Positions 43,857 through 52,209 of a DNA stretch of 64,000 bases are shown piece after piece (position 1 is the first letter of the stretch; each line of letters begins with the position of its first letter). This DNA is from Streptomyces sp. NP160. Its GTDB lineage: Bacteria > Actinomycetota > Actinomycetes > Actinomycetales > Quadrisphaeraceae. The translations under genes and the position numbers were made by a program. The DNA is taken from the NCBI RefSeq assembly GCF_006335115.1, contig NZ_VDMJ01000006.1, forward strand, positions 62,001 through 126,000, in the 5' to 3' direction. Under the pieces are notes generated by a model. That model was not told where the DNA came from, ran no database searches, and saw only the letters and a program-made list of their open reading frames with translations.

Positions 43857-44804
43857 TCAGGCGACGGACGCCACGCGGACCGGGATGCCGGCGGCCATGC
43901 GCAGGTGCGGGGTGTCGACGAGGAGCAGCTGGGCCTGCGGCTCTGGGACGGCGCCGGAGCAGCCGGCGGACCCCACCACCTGGCCCGGCAGCACCCGGTC
44001 GCCGGGGCTGACGCGCACCGAGCGGCGCTGCAGGTGGGGCAGCACGGCGTAGCGGCCGCCCCCGCAGTCGAGCACCACGTGGTTGCCCAGGACGGCGCGG
44101 GCGCCGAGCAGCTCGCGGGCGGCGTCCAGCAGGCCCCCGGCCAGACGGGCCAGGGTGCTCTGGCGGCAGGCGTGGTCGCGCACGCCGTCGATCACGCGGA
44201 GCACCGTGGCGTCGGCGGGGGCCACCACCGGCTCGCCGAAGGTGGCGGCGTCACCCACGGGCAGCAGGCCCAGGCGGCGGGCGGCCGCGGCGCGGCGGCC
44301 CGGCACCGGCACGGCCGCGGGGTCGGGGACGGCGACGTCGAGGACGAGGCCCACCGCGTGCGCGCGGCCGTAGGAGCCGGGGCCGGTGGCGCCGGAGTCG
44401 TCGGCCTCCACGCAGTGGCCGGCCAGCGGTGCGGACAGCAGCTGCACCGACGACCACCGGCCGCGCGGAGCGAGCACCGACAGCAGCGCCGCCGTCGCCA
44501 CGAGCAGCACGCCGAGCAGCCCCGCGGCCGTGGCGGCGTCGCCGGCCTGCTGGGGCCAGGGCAGGGGCAGCAGGTGGAGGGCCACGCTGCTCACCACCAG
44601 GGCGCCGCCCAGCAGCGAGGCGGTGCCGCGGGCCCGCGCGCAGGCGCGGACGGCCAGCGGTGTGCGTGCGGGGGCCGCGACCAGCTCGAGGGTCGTCCCC
44701 GGTGACGTCCGCCCGGGCGGCGTCGCCTCGGCGCCGCCCTCCAGCAGCACCAGCTCGTCCAGCAGGGAGCGTGAGGGGTGCGGGATGTCCGGCAGTGCGG
44801 TCAC
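43857..44804 (-). CDS. Membrane protein with degenerate LytM (M23-like) domain
   Basis: A 315-residue protein. Two hydrophobic helices at about residues 60-115 (LLGGALVVSSVALHLLPLPW, GLLGVLLVATAALLSVLA) precede a C-terminal M23/LytM-type beta domain (GNHVVLDCGGGRYAVLPHLQ, VRVSPGDRVLPGQVVGSAGC). The zinc-ligand HxH near the end is replaced by PQAQLLLV and the first His/Asp ligands are not seen, so it should not be an active peptidase. Such degenerate LytM proteins often act as regulators of wall hydrolases; that is inference. The GTG at 44804 has TAGCGT ending exactly 6 nt upstream. Confidence 0.72.
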   Translation of the reverse strand: MTALPDIPHPSRSLLDELVLLEGGAEATPPGRTSPGTTLELVAAPARTPLAVRACARARGTASLLGGALVVSSVALHLLPLPWPQQAGDAATAAGLLGVLLVATAALLSVLAPRGRWSSVQLLSAPLAGHCVEADDSGATGPGSYGRAHAVGLVLDVAVPDPAAVPVPGRRAAAARRLGLLPVGDAATFGEPVVAPADATVLRVIDGVRDHACRQSTLARLAGGLLDAARELLGARAVLGNHVVLDCGGGRYAVLPHLQRRSVRVSPGDRVLPGQVVGSAGCSGAVPEPQAQLLLVDTPHLRMAAGIPVRVASVA

Positions 44805-44912
44805 TCGAGCACGCTAGGCAGGCGGAGCGCCGGATCTGCGGCGCCACGCCGGTGGGTCCACGGGGAACCTCGTGCGGACCCGTCGAGCGTCGGGCAGCTC
44901 TCGGGCGGGTCG

Positions 44913-45545
44913 TCAGGGCAGGCGACGGCCGCCGCGCGGCAGCACGGCGTCCCCGGCGCGAGCGGGGTCGAGGGGGACGTCCGTCAGGAGGACGGCGGAG
45001 CCGCGGCGCAGGCGCCCCGAGCCCAGCGGCTCGCACCGCAGCCCGCCCCGGCCCCGCAGCGCGGCGTGGGCGCCGGGCGCCAGCTGGCGGTCCATCCACG
45101 CGCAGGGAGCGGCGGGCCGGCGGCCGGCGAGCAGCACCGGGCCCTCGCCGCAGTCCAGCGCGAAGGTCCGGCCTCGCAGCGGCGCCAGCTCCGCTCCTCG
45201 GAGCACGACGTTGCGCCGGGCGAGGAGGGGGTCGAAGGGGGCAGCTCCCAGCTGCGCCGCGACCGCCTCGAGCGCTTCGACGGCGAGCAGGGTGACCGCG
45301 GCGTCCATGTGGGCGGCCTTGCCGAAGAACCTGTCGCCGACGATCCCCTTGCCGGCGACCACGTCGGCGGTCTCGCGGTCCTCTGCCGTCGGGCCGGCGT
45401 CGTCGCCCTCGAAGGGGAGCGGGCCGTCCTTGGGGCGGCCGAAGTACCGGTGCACGGGCGAGACCAGCAGGTGCAGCACCTCGACCGGCGTCCTGCAGAC
45501 CAGCGGGGCCAGCGGGTCGGTCGGCTGCTCGGTCGGGCTGCTCAC
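44913..45545 (-). CDS. MOSC domain-containing protein
   Basis: A 210-residue protein of the MOSC family (molybdenum cofactor sulfurase C-terminal domain, also in YiiM-like proteins). The core shows VVAGKGIVGDRFFGKAAHM, ARRNVVLRGAELAPLRGRTF and the conserved cysteine in PCAWMDRQLAPGAHAAL. Members carry sulfur or detoxify N-hydroxylated bases with Moco. The GTG at 45545 overlaps the stop of the GT2-like gene (GTGA), so the two are coupled. No cofactor-synthesis genes are nearby. A palindrome variant lies at 44855-44868 beyond its end. Confidence 0.87.
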   Translation of the reverse strand: MSSPTEQPTDPLAPLVCRTPVEVLHLLVSPVHRYFGRPKDGPLPFEGDDAGPTAEDRETADVVAGKGIVGDRFFGKAAHMDAAVTLLAVEALEAVAAQLGAAPFDPLLARRNVVLRGAELAPLRGRTFALDCGEGPVLLAGRRPAAPCAWMDRQLAPGAHAALRGRGGLRCEPLGSGRLRRGSAVLLTDVPLDPARAGDAVLPRGGRRLP

Positions 45546-46261
45546 CGGTGCAGCAGCCCGGGCCCGCAGCGCACCTGCACCTGCGCCACGCGCCAGCCAC
45601 CCGCGGCGGCGGCGGCCAGCACGGTCCCGGGGCCGGCGCCGTCCACGGCGCTCAGCAGCTGGCGCCGCACGGCCAGCGCGGGGACGGCGTCCGCCAGGCG
45701 CAGGGGCCGCCCGGCCGCGTCCCGCGGACCCGGGCGCCCGTCCGCCTCGGCCAGCTCGGCCAGCCGGCGGTCCATCCGCCGGGCCACCGCGGCGTCGAGC
45801 GCGCGGCGGTGCAGCGGCCACCTGAGCAGCGCCGCAGCGCCCCACCCCGCGCGCCGCACCGCCACGACGAGGTCGGCGCTCCCGCGAACCACCGGCTCGG
45901 CGAGCCGCTCCAGCTCGCGGGGGTCGACGCCGCTGCGACCGTCGAGCATCGCCACCACCGGAGCCGTCGTGCGCTCCAGCCCCGAGGTGCAGGCGGCCTC
46001 CAGCCCGTCGGGGGCGTGCGCGTCGAGGGGCGCCACCACCCCGCGGTAGCCCTCCGGCAGCCGCTCCAGCACCCAGGCCGGCGCCCGGCCGCGCGCCGCG
46101 GCGAGGACCGCGTCGACCCGGGCGGTTCCCGGTGGCGGGGAGCAGGCGAACGTCGGCTCGAGGTCTCTCGCGGCGTCCCGCACGCTCTCCACGAGGCCCG
46201 ACGGTACGTCGCTGAGCACGTCGTGCGCCCACAGGTGCCGGTCCAAGGGCGCGTCGTCCAC
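45542..46261 (-). CDS. GT2-like glycosyltransferase-fold protein, degenerate
   Basis: A protein of about 239 residues. VAMLDGRSGVDPRELERLAE and VRGSADLVVAVRRAGWG resemble the D-x-D and ADLVVG-R regions of family 2 glycosyltransferases, and RWPLHRRALDAAVARRM follows as in GT2 relatives. The metal-binding DxD is reduced to DGRSG and the usual N-terminal nucleotide-sugar motif is not evident, so catalytic activity is doubtful. The GTG at 46261 is a compromise: a GTG at 46327 adds 22 residues, with GAGGA about 8 nt upstream, but would overlap the divergent WXG100-like gene. Coupled to the MOSC gene by a 4-bp overlap. Confidence 0.6.
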   Translation of the reverse strand: MDDAPLDRHLWAHDVLSDVPSGLVESVRDAARDLEPTFACSPPPGTARVDAVLAAARGRAPAWVLERLPEGYRGVVAPLDAHAPDGLEAACTSGLERTTAPVVAMLDGRSGVDPRELERLAEPVVRGSADLVVAVRRAGWGAAALLRWPLHRRALDAAVARRMDRRLAELAEADGRPGPRDAAGRPLRLADAVPALAVRRQLLSAVDGAGPGTVLAAAAAGGWRVAQVQVRCGPGLLHR

Positions 46262-46313
46262 AGCTCCGGGCTCGAGCGGCGACGCGGTCGGGCCGCCGGT
46301 CGACCATCGCGGG

Positions 46314-46667
46314 GTGACCCAGACCACCTCGAGCGTCCTCGGCGGGGACGTCCGCGACCTCGCGGACGACCTGCGGGACCTGGGCGTCCACGCAGCCGCC
46401 GCTGCTGCTGCGGGTGACGCGCTGGCCGAGCTGGCGGGCCGTCTGCGGCTCGCTGCCGCGACCGTCGAGGCTCAGGCGGCCGCGCACCGCGGCCTGCTCG
46501 CCGTCGACTGGACCGGAGCCGCTGCGACGGCGTTCGCCGGGCTCGTCGCGGTGCGCGTGGTGCAGCTGGAGCGCCTCGCCGCCGACCTGGCGGGCCTCGC
46601 CGGCACGGCGTCGCGGAGGGCGGCTGCCGGTGACGCCCTGCGGGCCGCCGCCGGGTGGGCGTCGTGA
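46314..46667 (+). CDS. WXG100-like small helical protein
   Basis: A 117-residue protein, almost entirely helical and alanine rich. The central turn VDWTGAAATAFAG carries the W-x-G motif of WXG100/ESAT-6-like proteins, flanked by two long amphipathic helices. Such proteins are exported by type VII secretion or act as partners of effectors. The GTG at 46314 has GACCAT ending exactly 6 nt before it. It overlaps the next gene by 4 bp (GTGA), so it is probably made together with the hydrolase as a pair. No type VII secretion genes are in the window. Confidence 0.72.
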   Translation: MTQTTSSVLGGDVRDLADDLRDLGVHAAAAAAAGDALAELAGRLRLAAATVEAQAAAHRGLLAVDWTGAAATAFAGLVAVRVVQLERLAADLAGLAGTASRRAAAGDALRAAAGWAS

Positions 46668-48253
46668 GCCCGGGCACCGGCCTCGACGTCTCCGGTGGGG
46701 TGGGAGGAGCGGGAGCCGAGCTGGACGACCTCGACCACGCCGTGACCGTCCTGCACCGCGGCGCAGCGGACCTGGAGGACGCCGTCACCGGCCTGGACCT
46801 GGGGCGGAGCCTGGTCCTGGGGATCGACGGGGTGCTGGCGGACCCGGGGTCCGTGCTCGCCCTCGAGGGGGAGCTGGTGGCGCTCCGCCACGAGCTGCAG
46901 CGGCTCGCCGAGAGCACCGAGGGGCTCTCCCGGCTGGTGGCCGCCTGCGCCACCGGGTACCGGACCGCGGAGGAGGCCGAGCGCCACCGCTGGGCGGCGC
47001 TGGGCGCGCTGGTGGGGTCGGCCGATCCCCTGCTCGTCACGGCCGGCTGGGTGGTCACCCGGAACGTCTCGGCGTGGAGGCGGTCGTCTCCGGACACCGG
47101 CGGGGGAGCGCCCTCCGCCGCCGGAACCCCCGCGGGGACGGCGGCCGGGCCCCCTGGCGGACCACCGGGCGGGCTCCAGCTCCCGGCCGACCCTCCTGGA
47201 CCCGGGCTCAGCGGGTGGCTCCCGGACAGCGCCGACCCGCAGCTGTCCCGGGCGCCAGGCGGTCCCGTCCCGGCGCTGCCCGGTCCAGCGCTGCACGGTC
47301 CGAGCGCACCCGGTGGACCGCACCCGGGGGCCGCCCAGCACCCGGACGGCATGACGCTCCTCGGGCGCCTCGTCGGCCCGGGGGAGGAGCCCTTCTTCGG
47401 GATGCTGGCCGCTGCTCTCGTCGGACCCGCGGCGCTGGTGGCGCCGGCGGCCCCGCTCCTCGCGGGGAGGGCGGCGCGGGCCGGCGCCGCCCAGGGCATC
47501 GGGACGAGCCGCAGGACGGTCGTGGTCCCGGAACCCGTGCCTCCGGCGCAGGCCGCGGCCGGGCCTCCGGCCGGGGTCGGTGACCTCTTCCGGCGCATCG
47601 GGGAGACCGCAGGCGCTCCGGGCTCGGCGCTGCACGTCCGCGTCGAGCGGACCACCCACGCCGACGGCAGCCGCTCGGCGGTGGTGTACCTGCCCGGCAC
47701 GGAGGACTGGTCGACGGGGTCCAGCAACCCGGCCTCGCTGGACGCGATCCTGCGCGGGGTCGCCGGGGACCGGTCCGCCTACACCGACGCCGTCCTGCAG
47801 GCCGTGGAGCGGGCCGGGGTCGGAGCGGACGAGCCGGTCATGCTGGCCGGCTACAGCCTGGGCGGCGTCGTGGCCGCCCAGATGGCGGCCGACCCGGCCG
47901 TCCGGTCCCGCGTCGACGTGCAGGCCGTCGTCACGGCGGGGGCGCCCATCGGCCACGTCGACCTGCCCTCCCACGTGCAGGCGCTGGCGCTGGAGCACAC
48001 CGAGGACCTCGTGCCCGCCCTCGACGGCATCGCCAACACCGCCTTGGAGTCCCACCAGGTCACCGTGAGGGCGCCGACGCCCGGTCAGCTGGGCGCCCAC
48101 GCCCTCGAGGGCTACGCGCTGCTCGGTGACGCCGTCGACGGTTCGGACGACGTCTCGCTCACCGCCAGCCGCGAGGCGACCGGGCGGTTCTTCGCCGGGC
48201 CCGGCTCCACTTCCGTGGTCACCGAGGTGGAGGCCCGCCGGGTCAGCCGGTGA
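46664..48253 (+). CDS. Alpha/beta-hydrolase with WXG-like N-terminal helical domain
   Basis: A 529-residue protein. Residues 1-120 form a helical hairpin-like domain (GGVGGAGAELDDLDHAVTVL). A Pro/Gly-rich linker covers about 140-230, a hydrophobic stretch follows (GMLAAALVGPAALVAPAAPLL), and the C-terminal 200 residues are an alpha/beta-hydrolase. The nucleophile elbow is LAGYSLGGVVAAQMA, with the acid in LEHTEDLVPALDG and His in QLGAHALEGYALLGD. A lipase or esterase activity is likely. The fusion with a WXG-like head and coupling to a small WXG100-like gene resembles type VII effector loci; no immunity gene is evident. Confidence 0.75.
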   Translation: MSPGTGLDVSGGVGGAGAELDDLDHAVTVLHRGAADLEDAVTGLDLGRSLVLGIDGVLADPGSVLALEGELVALRHELQRLAESTEGLSRLVAACATGYRTAEEAERHRWAALGALVGSADPLLVTAGWVVTRNVSAWRRSSPDTGGGAPSAAGTPAGTAAGPPGGPPGGLQLPADPPGPGLSGWLPDSADPQLSRAPGGPVPALPGPALHGPSAPGGPHPGAAQHPDGMTLLGRLVGPGEEPFFGMLAAALVGPAALVAPAAPLLAGRAARAGAAQGIGTSRRTVVVPEPVPPAQAAAGPPAGVGDLFRRIGETAGAPGSALHVRVERTTHADGSRSAVVYLPGTEDWSTGSSNPASLDAILRGVAGDRSAYTDAVLQAVERAGVGADEPVMLAGYSLGGVVAAQMAADPAVRSRVDVQAVVTAGAPIGHVDLPSHVQALALEHTEDLVPALDGIANTALESHQVTVRAPTPGQLGAHALEGYALLGDAVDGSDDVSLTASREATGRFFAGPGSTSVVTEVEARRVSR

Positions 48254-48262
48254 GCAGCCGGG

Positions 48263-49732
48263 TCAGGCCCGGGCGCGCTCGCGGCGCTCGACGCGCAGGT
48301 CGTCCATGTCCTCCAGCTCGCGGCCCTTGGTCTCCGGGACGGCCTTGAGCACGAAGAAGAAGGACAGCAGGGCCAGCACCGTGTACAGCCCGTACGCCAG
48401 GGGCAGACCCACCTCCGCCAGCGGCGGGAAGGTGGTGGAGATGACGAAGTTGGCGATCCACTGGGCCGCGGCGGCCACCGACAGCGCGGCGGCGCGGATG
48501 CGGCCCGGGAACATCTCACCGAGCAGGACCCAGACCACGGGGCCCCAGGTGATGCCGAACGAGACGATGAAGAGGTTGGCCGCCACCAGGGCCACCGGGC
48601 CCCAGGGAGCGGGCAGGGACAGGTCCTGGCCGTCCGCGGTGCCCTGGGTGAACGCCAGCGCCATGGCGCCCAGGGACGCGGTCATGCCGAGCGAGCCGGC
48701 CAGCAGCATCGGGCGGCGGCCCACCTTGTCGACCAGGGCGATGGCGATGAGCGTCACGAGCACGTTGGTGACGGCGGTGATGACGGAGAACAGGCCCGAC
48801 TGCTGCTCGTCGAAGCCGACCGAGCTCCACAGCGAGGTGGAGTAGTAGAAGATCACGTTGATGCCGACGGCCTGCTGGAAGACCGAGAGCAGGATGCCGA
48901 CCCAGACGATGGGCTTCAGGCCGAGGCGCGGACCGCGCAGGTCCCGCAGGGACGGCTCGCGCTCGGCCGCCAGGTGCTTGGCGATCTCGGCGATGCGGCG
49001 CTTCACCAGCCCGCGGTCCTTGAGGCCCTGGATGCTGGCCAGCACCCGCCCGGCCTCCTCCTGGCGGCCCTTCGCCACGAGGTAGCGCGGGGACTCGGGC
49101 ACCGCGAGCGCGAGCGCCGCCCAGACCACCGCGGGGATGACGCCGACGAGGAACATCCAGCGCCACGCGGGCAGGCCGAGCCAGAAGTCGCTGGCGGCGC
49201 CGTCCGCAGCGCCGGCGAGCAGGGCGTTCGAGACCAGGGCGGACAGGATGCCGACCGTGATGGCGAACTGCTGCAGCGAGCCCAGGCGCCCGCGGATGGC
49301 CGCGGGGGAGACCTCGGCGATGTAGGCCGGGGCGATCACCGAGGCGGCGCCGATGCCCACGCCCCCGACGGCCCGCCAGAGGATGAGGTCCCACACGGCG
49401 AACGCCAGGCCCGAGCCGATGGCGCTGACCGCGAAGATCGCCGCGGCGATGACCATGACCCGCGTGCGGCCGAACTTGTCGGCCAGCGGGCCGGCGAACC
49501 ACGCGCCGACCGCCGCGCCGAGCAGGGCGCACGAGACGGTGAACCCCTTGAGCAGCGCTCCGATGCTGAACTGGTCCGCCAGGGCGTCCACGGCGCCGTT
49601 CACCACCGAGGAGTCGAAGCCGAACAGGAAGCCGCCGACGGCGGCGACCACGGCGATCGCGACGACCTTCCCGGTGGTCTTCTCCCCGCCGGCGCGAGTG
49701 GTCCCGCCGCTGCCCTGCGTCGTGCTGCTCAC
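48263..49732 (-). CDS. Sugar porter family MFS transporter
   Basis: A 489-residue sugar/proton symporter-like protein with 12 segments. Sugar porter signatures are GGFLFGFDSSVVNGA, GPLADKFGRTRVMV, AYIAEVSPAAIRGRLGSLQQ, PESPRYLVAKGRQEEA, FQQAVGINVIFYYST and PETKGRELEDMDDL. The GTG at 49732 has GATGGT ending exactly 6 nt before it. Close relatives carry xylose, arabinose, glucose or inositol. Inositol is conceivable in an ino1-bearing actinobacterium, but the substrate is open. Convergent with the hydrolase gene (9-bp gap) and divergent from the aminotransferase gene. Confidence 0.93.
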   Translation of the reverse strand: MSSTTQGSGGTTRAGGEKTTGKVVAIAVVAAVGGFLFGFDSSVVNGAVDALADQFSIGALLKGFTVSCALLGAAVGAWFAGPLADKFGRTRVMVIAAAIFAVSAIGSGLAFAVWDLILWRAVGGVGIGAASVIAPAYIAEVSPAAIRGRLGSLQQFAITVGILSALVSNALLAGAADGAASDFWLGLPAWRWMFLVGVIPAVVWAALALAVPESPRYLVAKGRQEEAGRVLASIQGLKDRGLVKRRIAEIAKHLAAEREPSLRDLRGPRLGLKPIVWVGILLSVFQQAVGINVIFYYSTSLWSSVGFDEQQSGLFSVITAVTNVLVTLIAIALVDKVGRRPMLLAGSLGMTASLGAMALAFTQGTADGQDLSLPAPWGPVALVAANLFIVSFGITWGPVVWVLLGEMFPGRIRAAALSVAAAAQWIANFVISTTFPPLAEVGLPLAYGLYTVLALLSFFFVLKAVPETKGRELEDMDDLRVERRERARA

Positions 49733-49828
49733 CCGGGCACCATCCTCCTGACGGGGTGGCCGCGCACGCCGAGAGCGCACCGTGATCACACCTCCGGGTG
49801 AGGCGGCGCGCGGCATACGGTGGCGCCC

Positions 49829-50950
49829 GTGAGCAGCCCGTCCTCGTCGTCGTCCTCGTCGGCTCCGCGCCTGCGCGCCGCGGTCAGCGCCCTGCCCGGC
49901 TACCTGCCCGGCCGCCCCGCGCCGGTCGGTCCCGGCGGGGCCTCCTACAAGATCTCCTCCAACGAGAACCCCTACCCGCCGCTGCCCGCCGTGCTCGAGG
50001 TGGTCCAGCGCGCCGCCGCAGAGCTCAACCGCTACCCCGACATGGGCTCGGCCGACCTCGTCCACGCCCTGGCCGAGCACCTCGACGTGCCCGCGGCCCG
50101 CGTGGTGCCGGGCACGGGGAGCGTGGGCGTGCTGGGCTCCGTGCTGCAGGCGGTCTGCGAGGCCGGTGACGAGGTGGTCTTCGCGTGGCGCTCGTTCGAG
50201 GCGTACCCGATCGTCGTCGGGCTCTCGGGGGCCACGCCGGTCCCGGTGCCCCTGGACGGCGCGGGCCGGCACGACCTCGGCGCGATGGCCGACGCCATCA
50301 CCGACCGGACCCGCCTGGTGCTCGTCTGCACCCCGAACAACCCGACCGGGCCGGTGGTGGGCGCCCAGGAGCTGGAGGCCTTCCTGGCGCGCGTCCCGCG
50401 CGACGTGCTGGTGGTGGTGGACGAGGCATACCTGGAGTTCGTGAGGGACCCCGCGGCCGCCGACGGCCTGGCCGTCCACCGCGCCCACCCGAACGTCATG
50501 GTGCTGCGCACCTTCTCGAAGGCCTACGGCCTCGCGGGGCTGCGGGTCGGCTACGCCGTGGCCCACGAGCCGGTCGCCGAGGCGCTGCGCCGCACCGCGG
50601 TGCCCTTCGGCGTCTCCGGCATCGCCCAGCTGGCGGCGGTCGCGTCGCTGCAGCAGTCGGACGCGCTCCTGGAGCGCGTGGACGCCATCGTCGACGAGCG
50701 CGAGCGGGTGGCGGCCGAGCTCACCCGCCAGGGCTGGCGGATCCCGCGGTCCGAGGCGAACTTCGTCTACCTGCCCGTCGGCAGCTCCACCCCCGACCTC
50801 GTCGCCGCCTGCGCGGAGGCGGGCATCTCGGTGCGCGGCTACGCGAGCGACGGGGTGCGGGCCACCGTGGGCGACGTCGCGGCGGACGACGTGCTGCTGG
50901 AGGTGTGCGGGGCGTTCCTGCAGCGCTGGAGCCCGGACCGGGTGGGCTGA
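49829..50950 (+). CDS. hisC: Histidinol-phosphate/aromatic aminotransferase
   Basis: A 373-residue fold-type I aminotransferase. Visible are ISSNENPYPPLPAVLEVVQ, the PLP Asp in VVVDEAYLEFV, the PLP lysine in RTFSKAYGLAGLRVGYA and RIPRSEANFVYLPVG near the end. It resembles HisC and the aromatic aminotransferase Pat of Actinobacteria, which are hard to separate by sequence. No his genes are nearby, so aromatic use is possible. The GTG at 49829 has TACGGT ending 7 nt before it; the in-frame GTG at 49820 would overlap that box. It lies 107 bp before the 2-oxoacid dehydrogenase operon. Confidence 0.88.
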   Translation: MSSPSSSSSSSAPRLRAAVSALPGYLPGRPAPVGPGGASYKISSNENPYPPLPAVLEVVQRAAAELNRYPDMGSADLVHALAEHLDVPAARVVPGTGSVGVLGSVLQAVCEAGDEVVFAWRSFEAYPIVVGLSGATPVPVPLDGAGRHDLGAMADAITDRTRLVLVCTPNNPTGPVVGAQELEAFLARVPRDVLVVVDEAYLEFVRDPAAADGLAVHRAHPNVMVLRTFSKAYGLAGLRVGYAVAHEPVAEALRRTAVPFGVSGIAQLAAVASLQQSDALLERVDAIVDERERVAAELTRQGWRIPRSEANFVYLPVGSSTPDLVAACAEAGISVRGYASDGVRATVGDVAADDVLLEVCGAFLQRWSPDRVG

Positions 50951-51004
50951 CCAGCCCGTCGAGGTGGCCCTGCGAGGACGGGGTGGCGCGCCGCTTCCGC
51001 TGAG

Positions 51005-51037
51005 ACCTACGGGACCGTAAGGTACGGTTCCGTAGGT
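51005..51037. promoter_or_regulatory. Operator-like palindrome of the 2-oxoacid dehydrogenase operon
   Basis: ACCTACGGGACCGTA pairs with TACGGTTCCGTAGGT (15 bp, one G-T) around AGG. It lies 20-52 bases upstream of the E1alpha start, and a possible -10 (TAGGTAAT) overlaps its right end. The repeated TACGGT/ACCGTA half-sites suggest binding by a dimeric or tetrameric repressor. It could form a hairpin, but lies upstream rather than at a gene end. Confidence 0.7.
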
Positions 51038-51057
51038 AATCCAGCACAGGAGGTCGC

Positions 51058-52209
51058 GTGCCCCCCGTCGCCCCCGCGCCGCAGGTCCCGGTGCAGCTGC
51101 TCAGCCCCAGCGGGGTCCGGCGCAGCCGGCAGACCGACGAGCACGAGCACCCCGAGACCGAGCGCTACGCCGGTCTCGTCGACGAGGTCGGCCACGAGCA
51201 GCTCCGCGCCCGGTACCGCGACATGGCGATGGTCCGCCGGTTCGACGTCGAGGCGACCGCGCTGCAGCGCCAGGGCGAGCTGGCCCTGTGGGCCAGCTGC
51301 ACCGGCCAGGAGGCCGCCCAGGTGGGCGCCGGCCACGGCCTCGCCCCGCAGGACCACGTCTTCCCCACCTACCGCGAGCACGGCCTGGCCTGGGTCCGCG
51401 GCGTCGACCCGCTGCAGGTGCTCCAGCTCTACCGCGGCGCCAGCCACGGAGGGTGGGACCCGAGCGACCACGCCTTCCACCTCTACACGCTGGTCATCGG
51501 CGCGCAGCTGCCCCACGCCACCGGCTACGCCATGGGCGTCCAGCGCGACGGTCTCGTGGGCACCGGCGACCGTGGCCGCGACACCGCCGTGATGGCCTGC
51601 TTCGGCGACGGCGCCAGCTCCCAGGGCGAGGTCAACGAGGCCCTGAGCTGGGCCGGCGTCTTCAGCGCCCCGGTGGTCTTCTTCTGCCAGAACAACGGCT
51701 GGGCCATCTCGGCCCCCGCCTCCCGCCAGAGCGCCGCTCCCCTGCACGCCAGGGCCGCGGGCTTCGGCATGCCGGGGGTGCAGGTGGACGGCAACGACGT
51801 CCTCGCCGTCGAGGCCGTGGTCCGCGCGGCCGCCGACCGCGCCCGCAGCGGCGCCGGCCCGACCCTCGTCGAGGCCGTCACCTACCGGATGAACGCCCAC
51901 ACCACCTCCGACGACGCCGGGCGCTACCGCACCCGCGAGGAGGAGGAGTCCTGGCGCGCCAAGGACCCCCTCGCCCGCGTCGAGGCCCACCTGCGCGCCA
52001 CCGACGGCGCCGACGACGCCTTCTTCGACGCCGTGCGCGAGGAGTCCGACGAGCTGGGCGCCCGCGTGCGCCGCGGGGTCCGCGAGATGTCCGACCCCGC
52101 CCCCACGTCGATGTTCGACCACGCCTACGCCGCCGAGCACCCGCTGGTCGCCTCCGAGCGCGCCTGGCTGGAGACCTGGCTGGCCACCGAGCCGGAGGAG
52201 GCCCGATGA
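51058..52209 (+). CDS. 2-oxoacid dehydrogenase complex, E1 component alpha subunit
   Basis: A 383-residue thiamine-diphosphate enzyme subunit, decarboxylating pyruvate or branched-chain 2-oxoacids. The TPP motif GDGASSQGEVNEALSWAG ending in FCQNN is intact. RYRDMAMVRRFDVEATALQR begins the fold, and YRMNAHTTSDDAGRYR is the phosphorylation-loop region. The GTG at 51058 follows AGGAGG by 5 nt. It forms an operon with E1beta (ATGA overlap) and E2. The alpha/beta split and E2 type favour a branched-chain (bkd) or actinobacterial pyruvate complex; E3 is not encoded here. Confidence 0.94.
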   Translation: MPPVAPAPQVPVQLLSPSGVRRSRQTDEHEHPETERYAGLVDEVGHEQLRARYRDMAMVRRFDVEATALQRQGELALWASCTGQEAAQVGAGHGLAPQDHVFPTYREHGLAWVRGVDPLQVLQLYRGASHGGWDPSDHAFHLYTLVIGAQLPHATGYAMGVQRDGLVGTGDRGRDTAVMACFGDGASSQGEVNEALSWAGVFSAPVVFFCQNNGWAISAPASRQSAAPLHARAAGFGMPGVQVDGNDVLAVEAVVRAAADRARSGAGPTLVEAVTYRMNAHTTSDDAGRYRTREEEESWRAKDPLARVEAHLRATDGADDAFFDAVREESDELGARVRRGVREMSDPAPTSMFDHAYAAEHPLVASERAWLETWLATEPEEAR

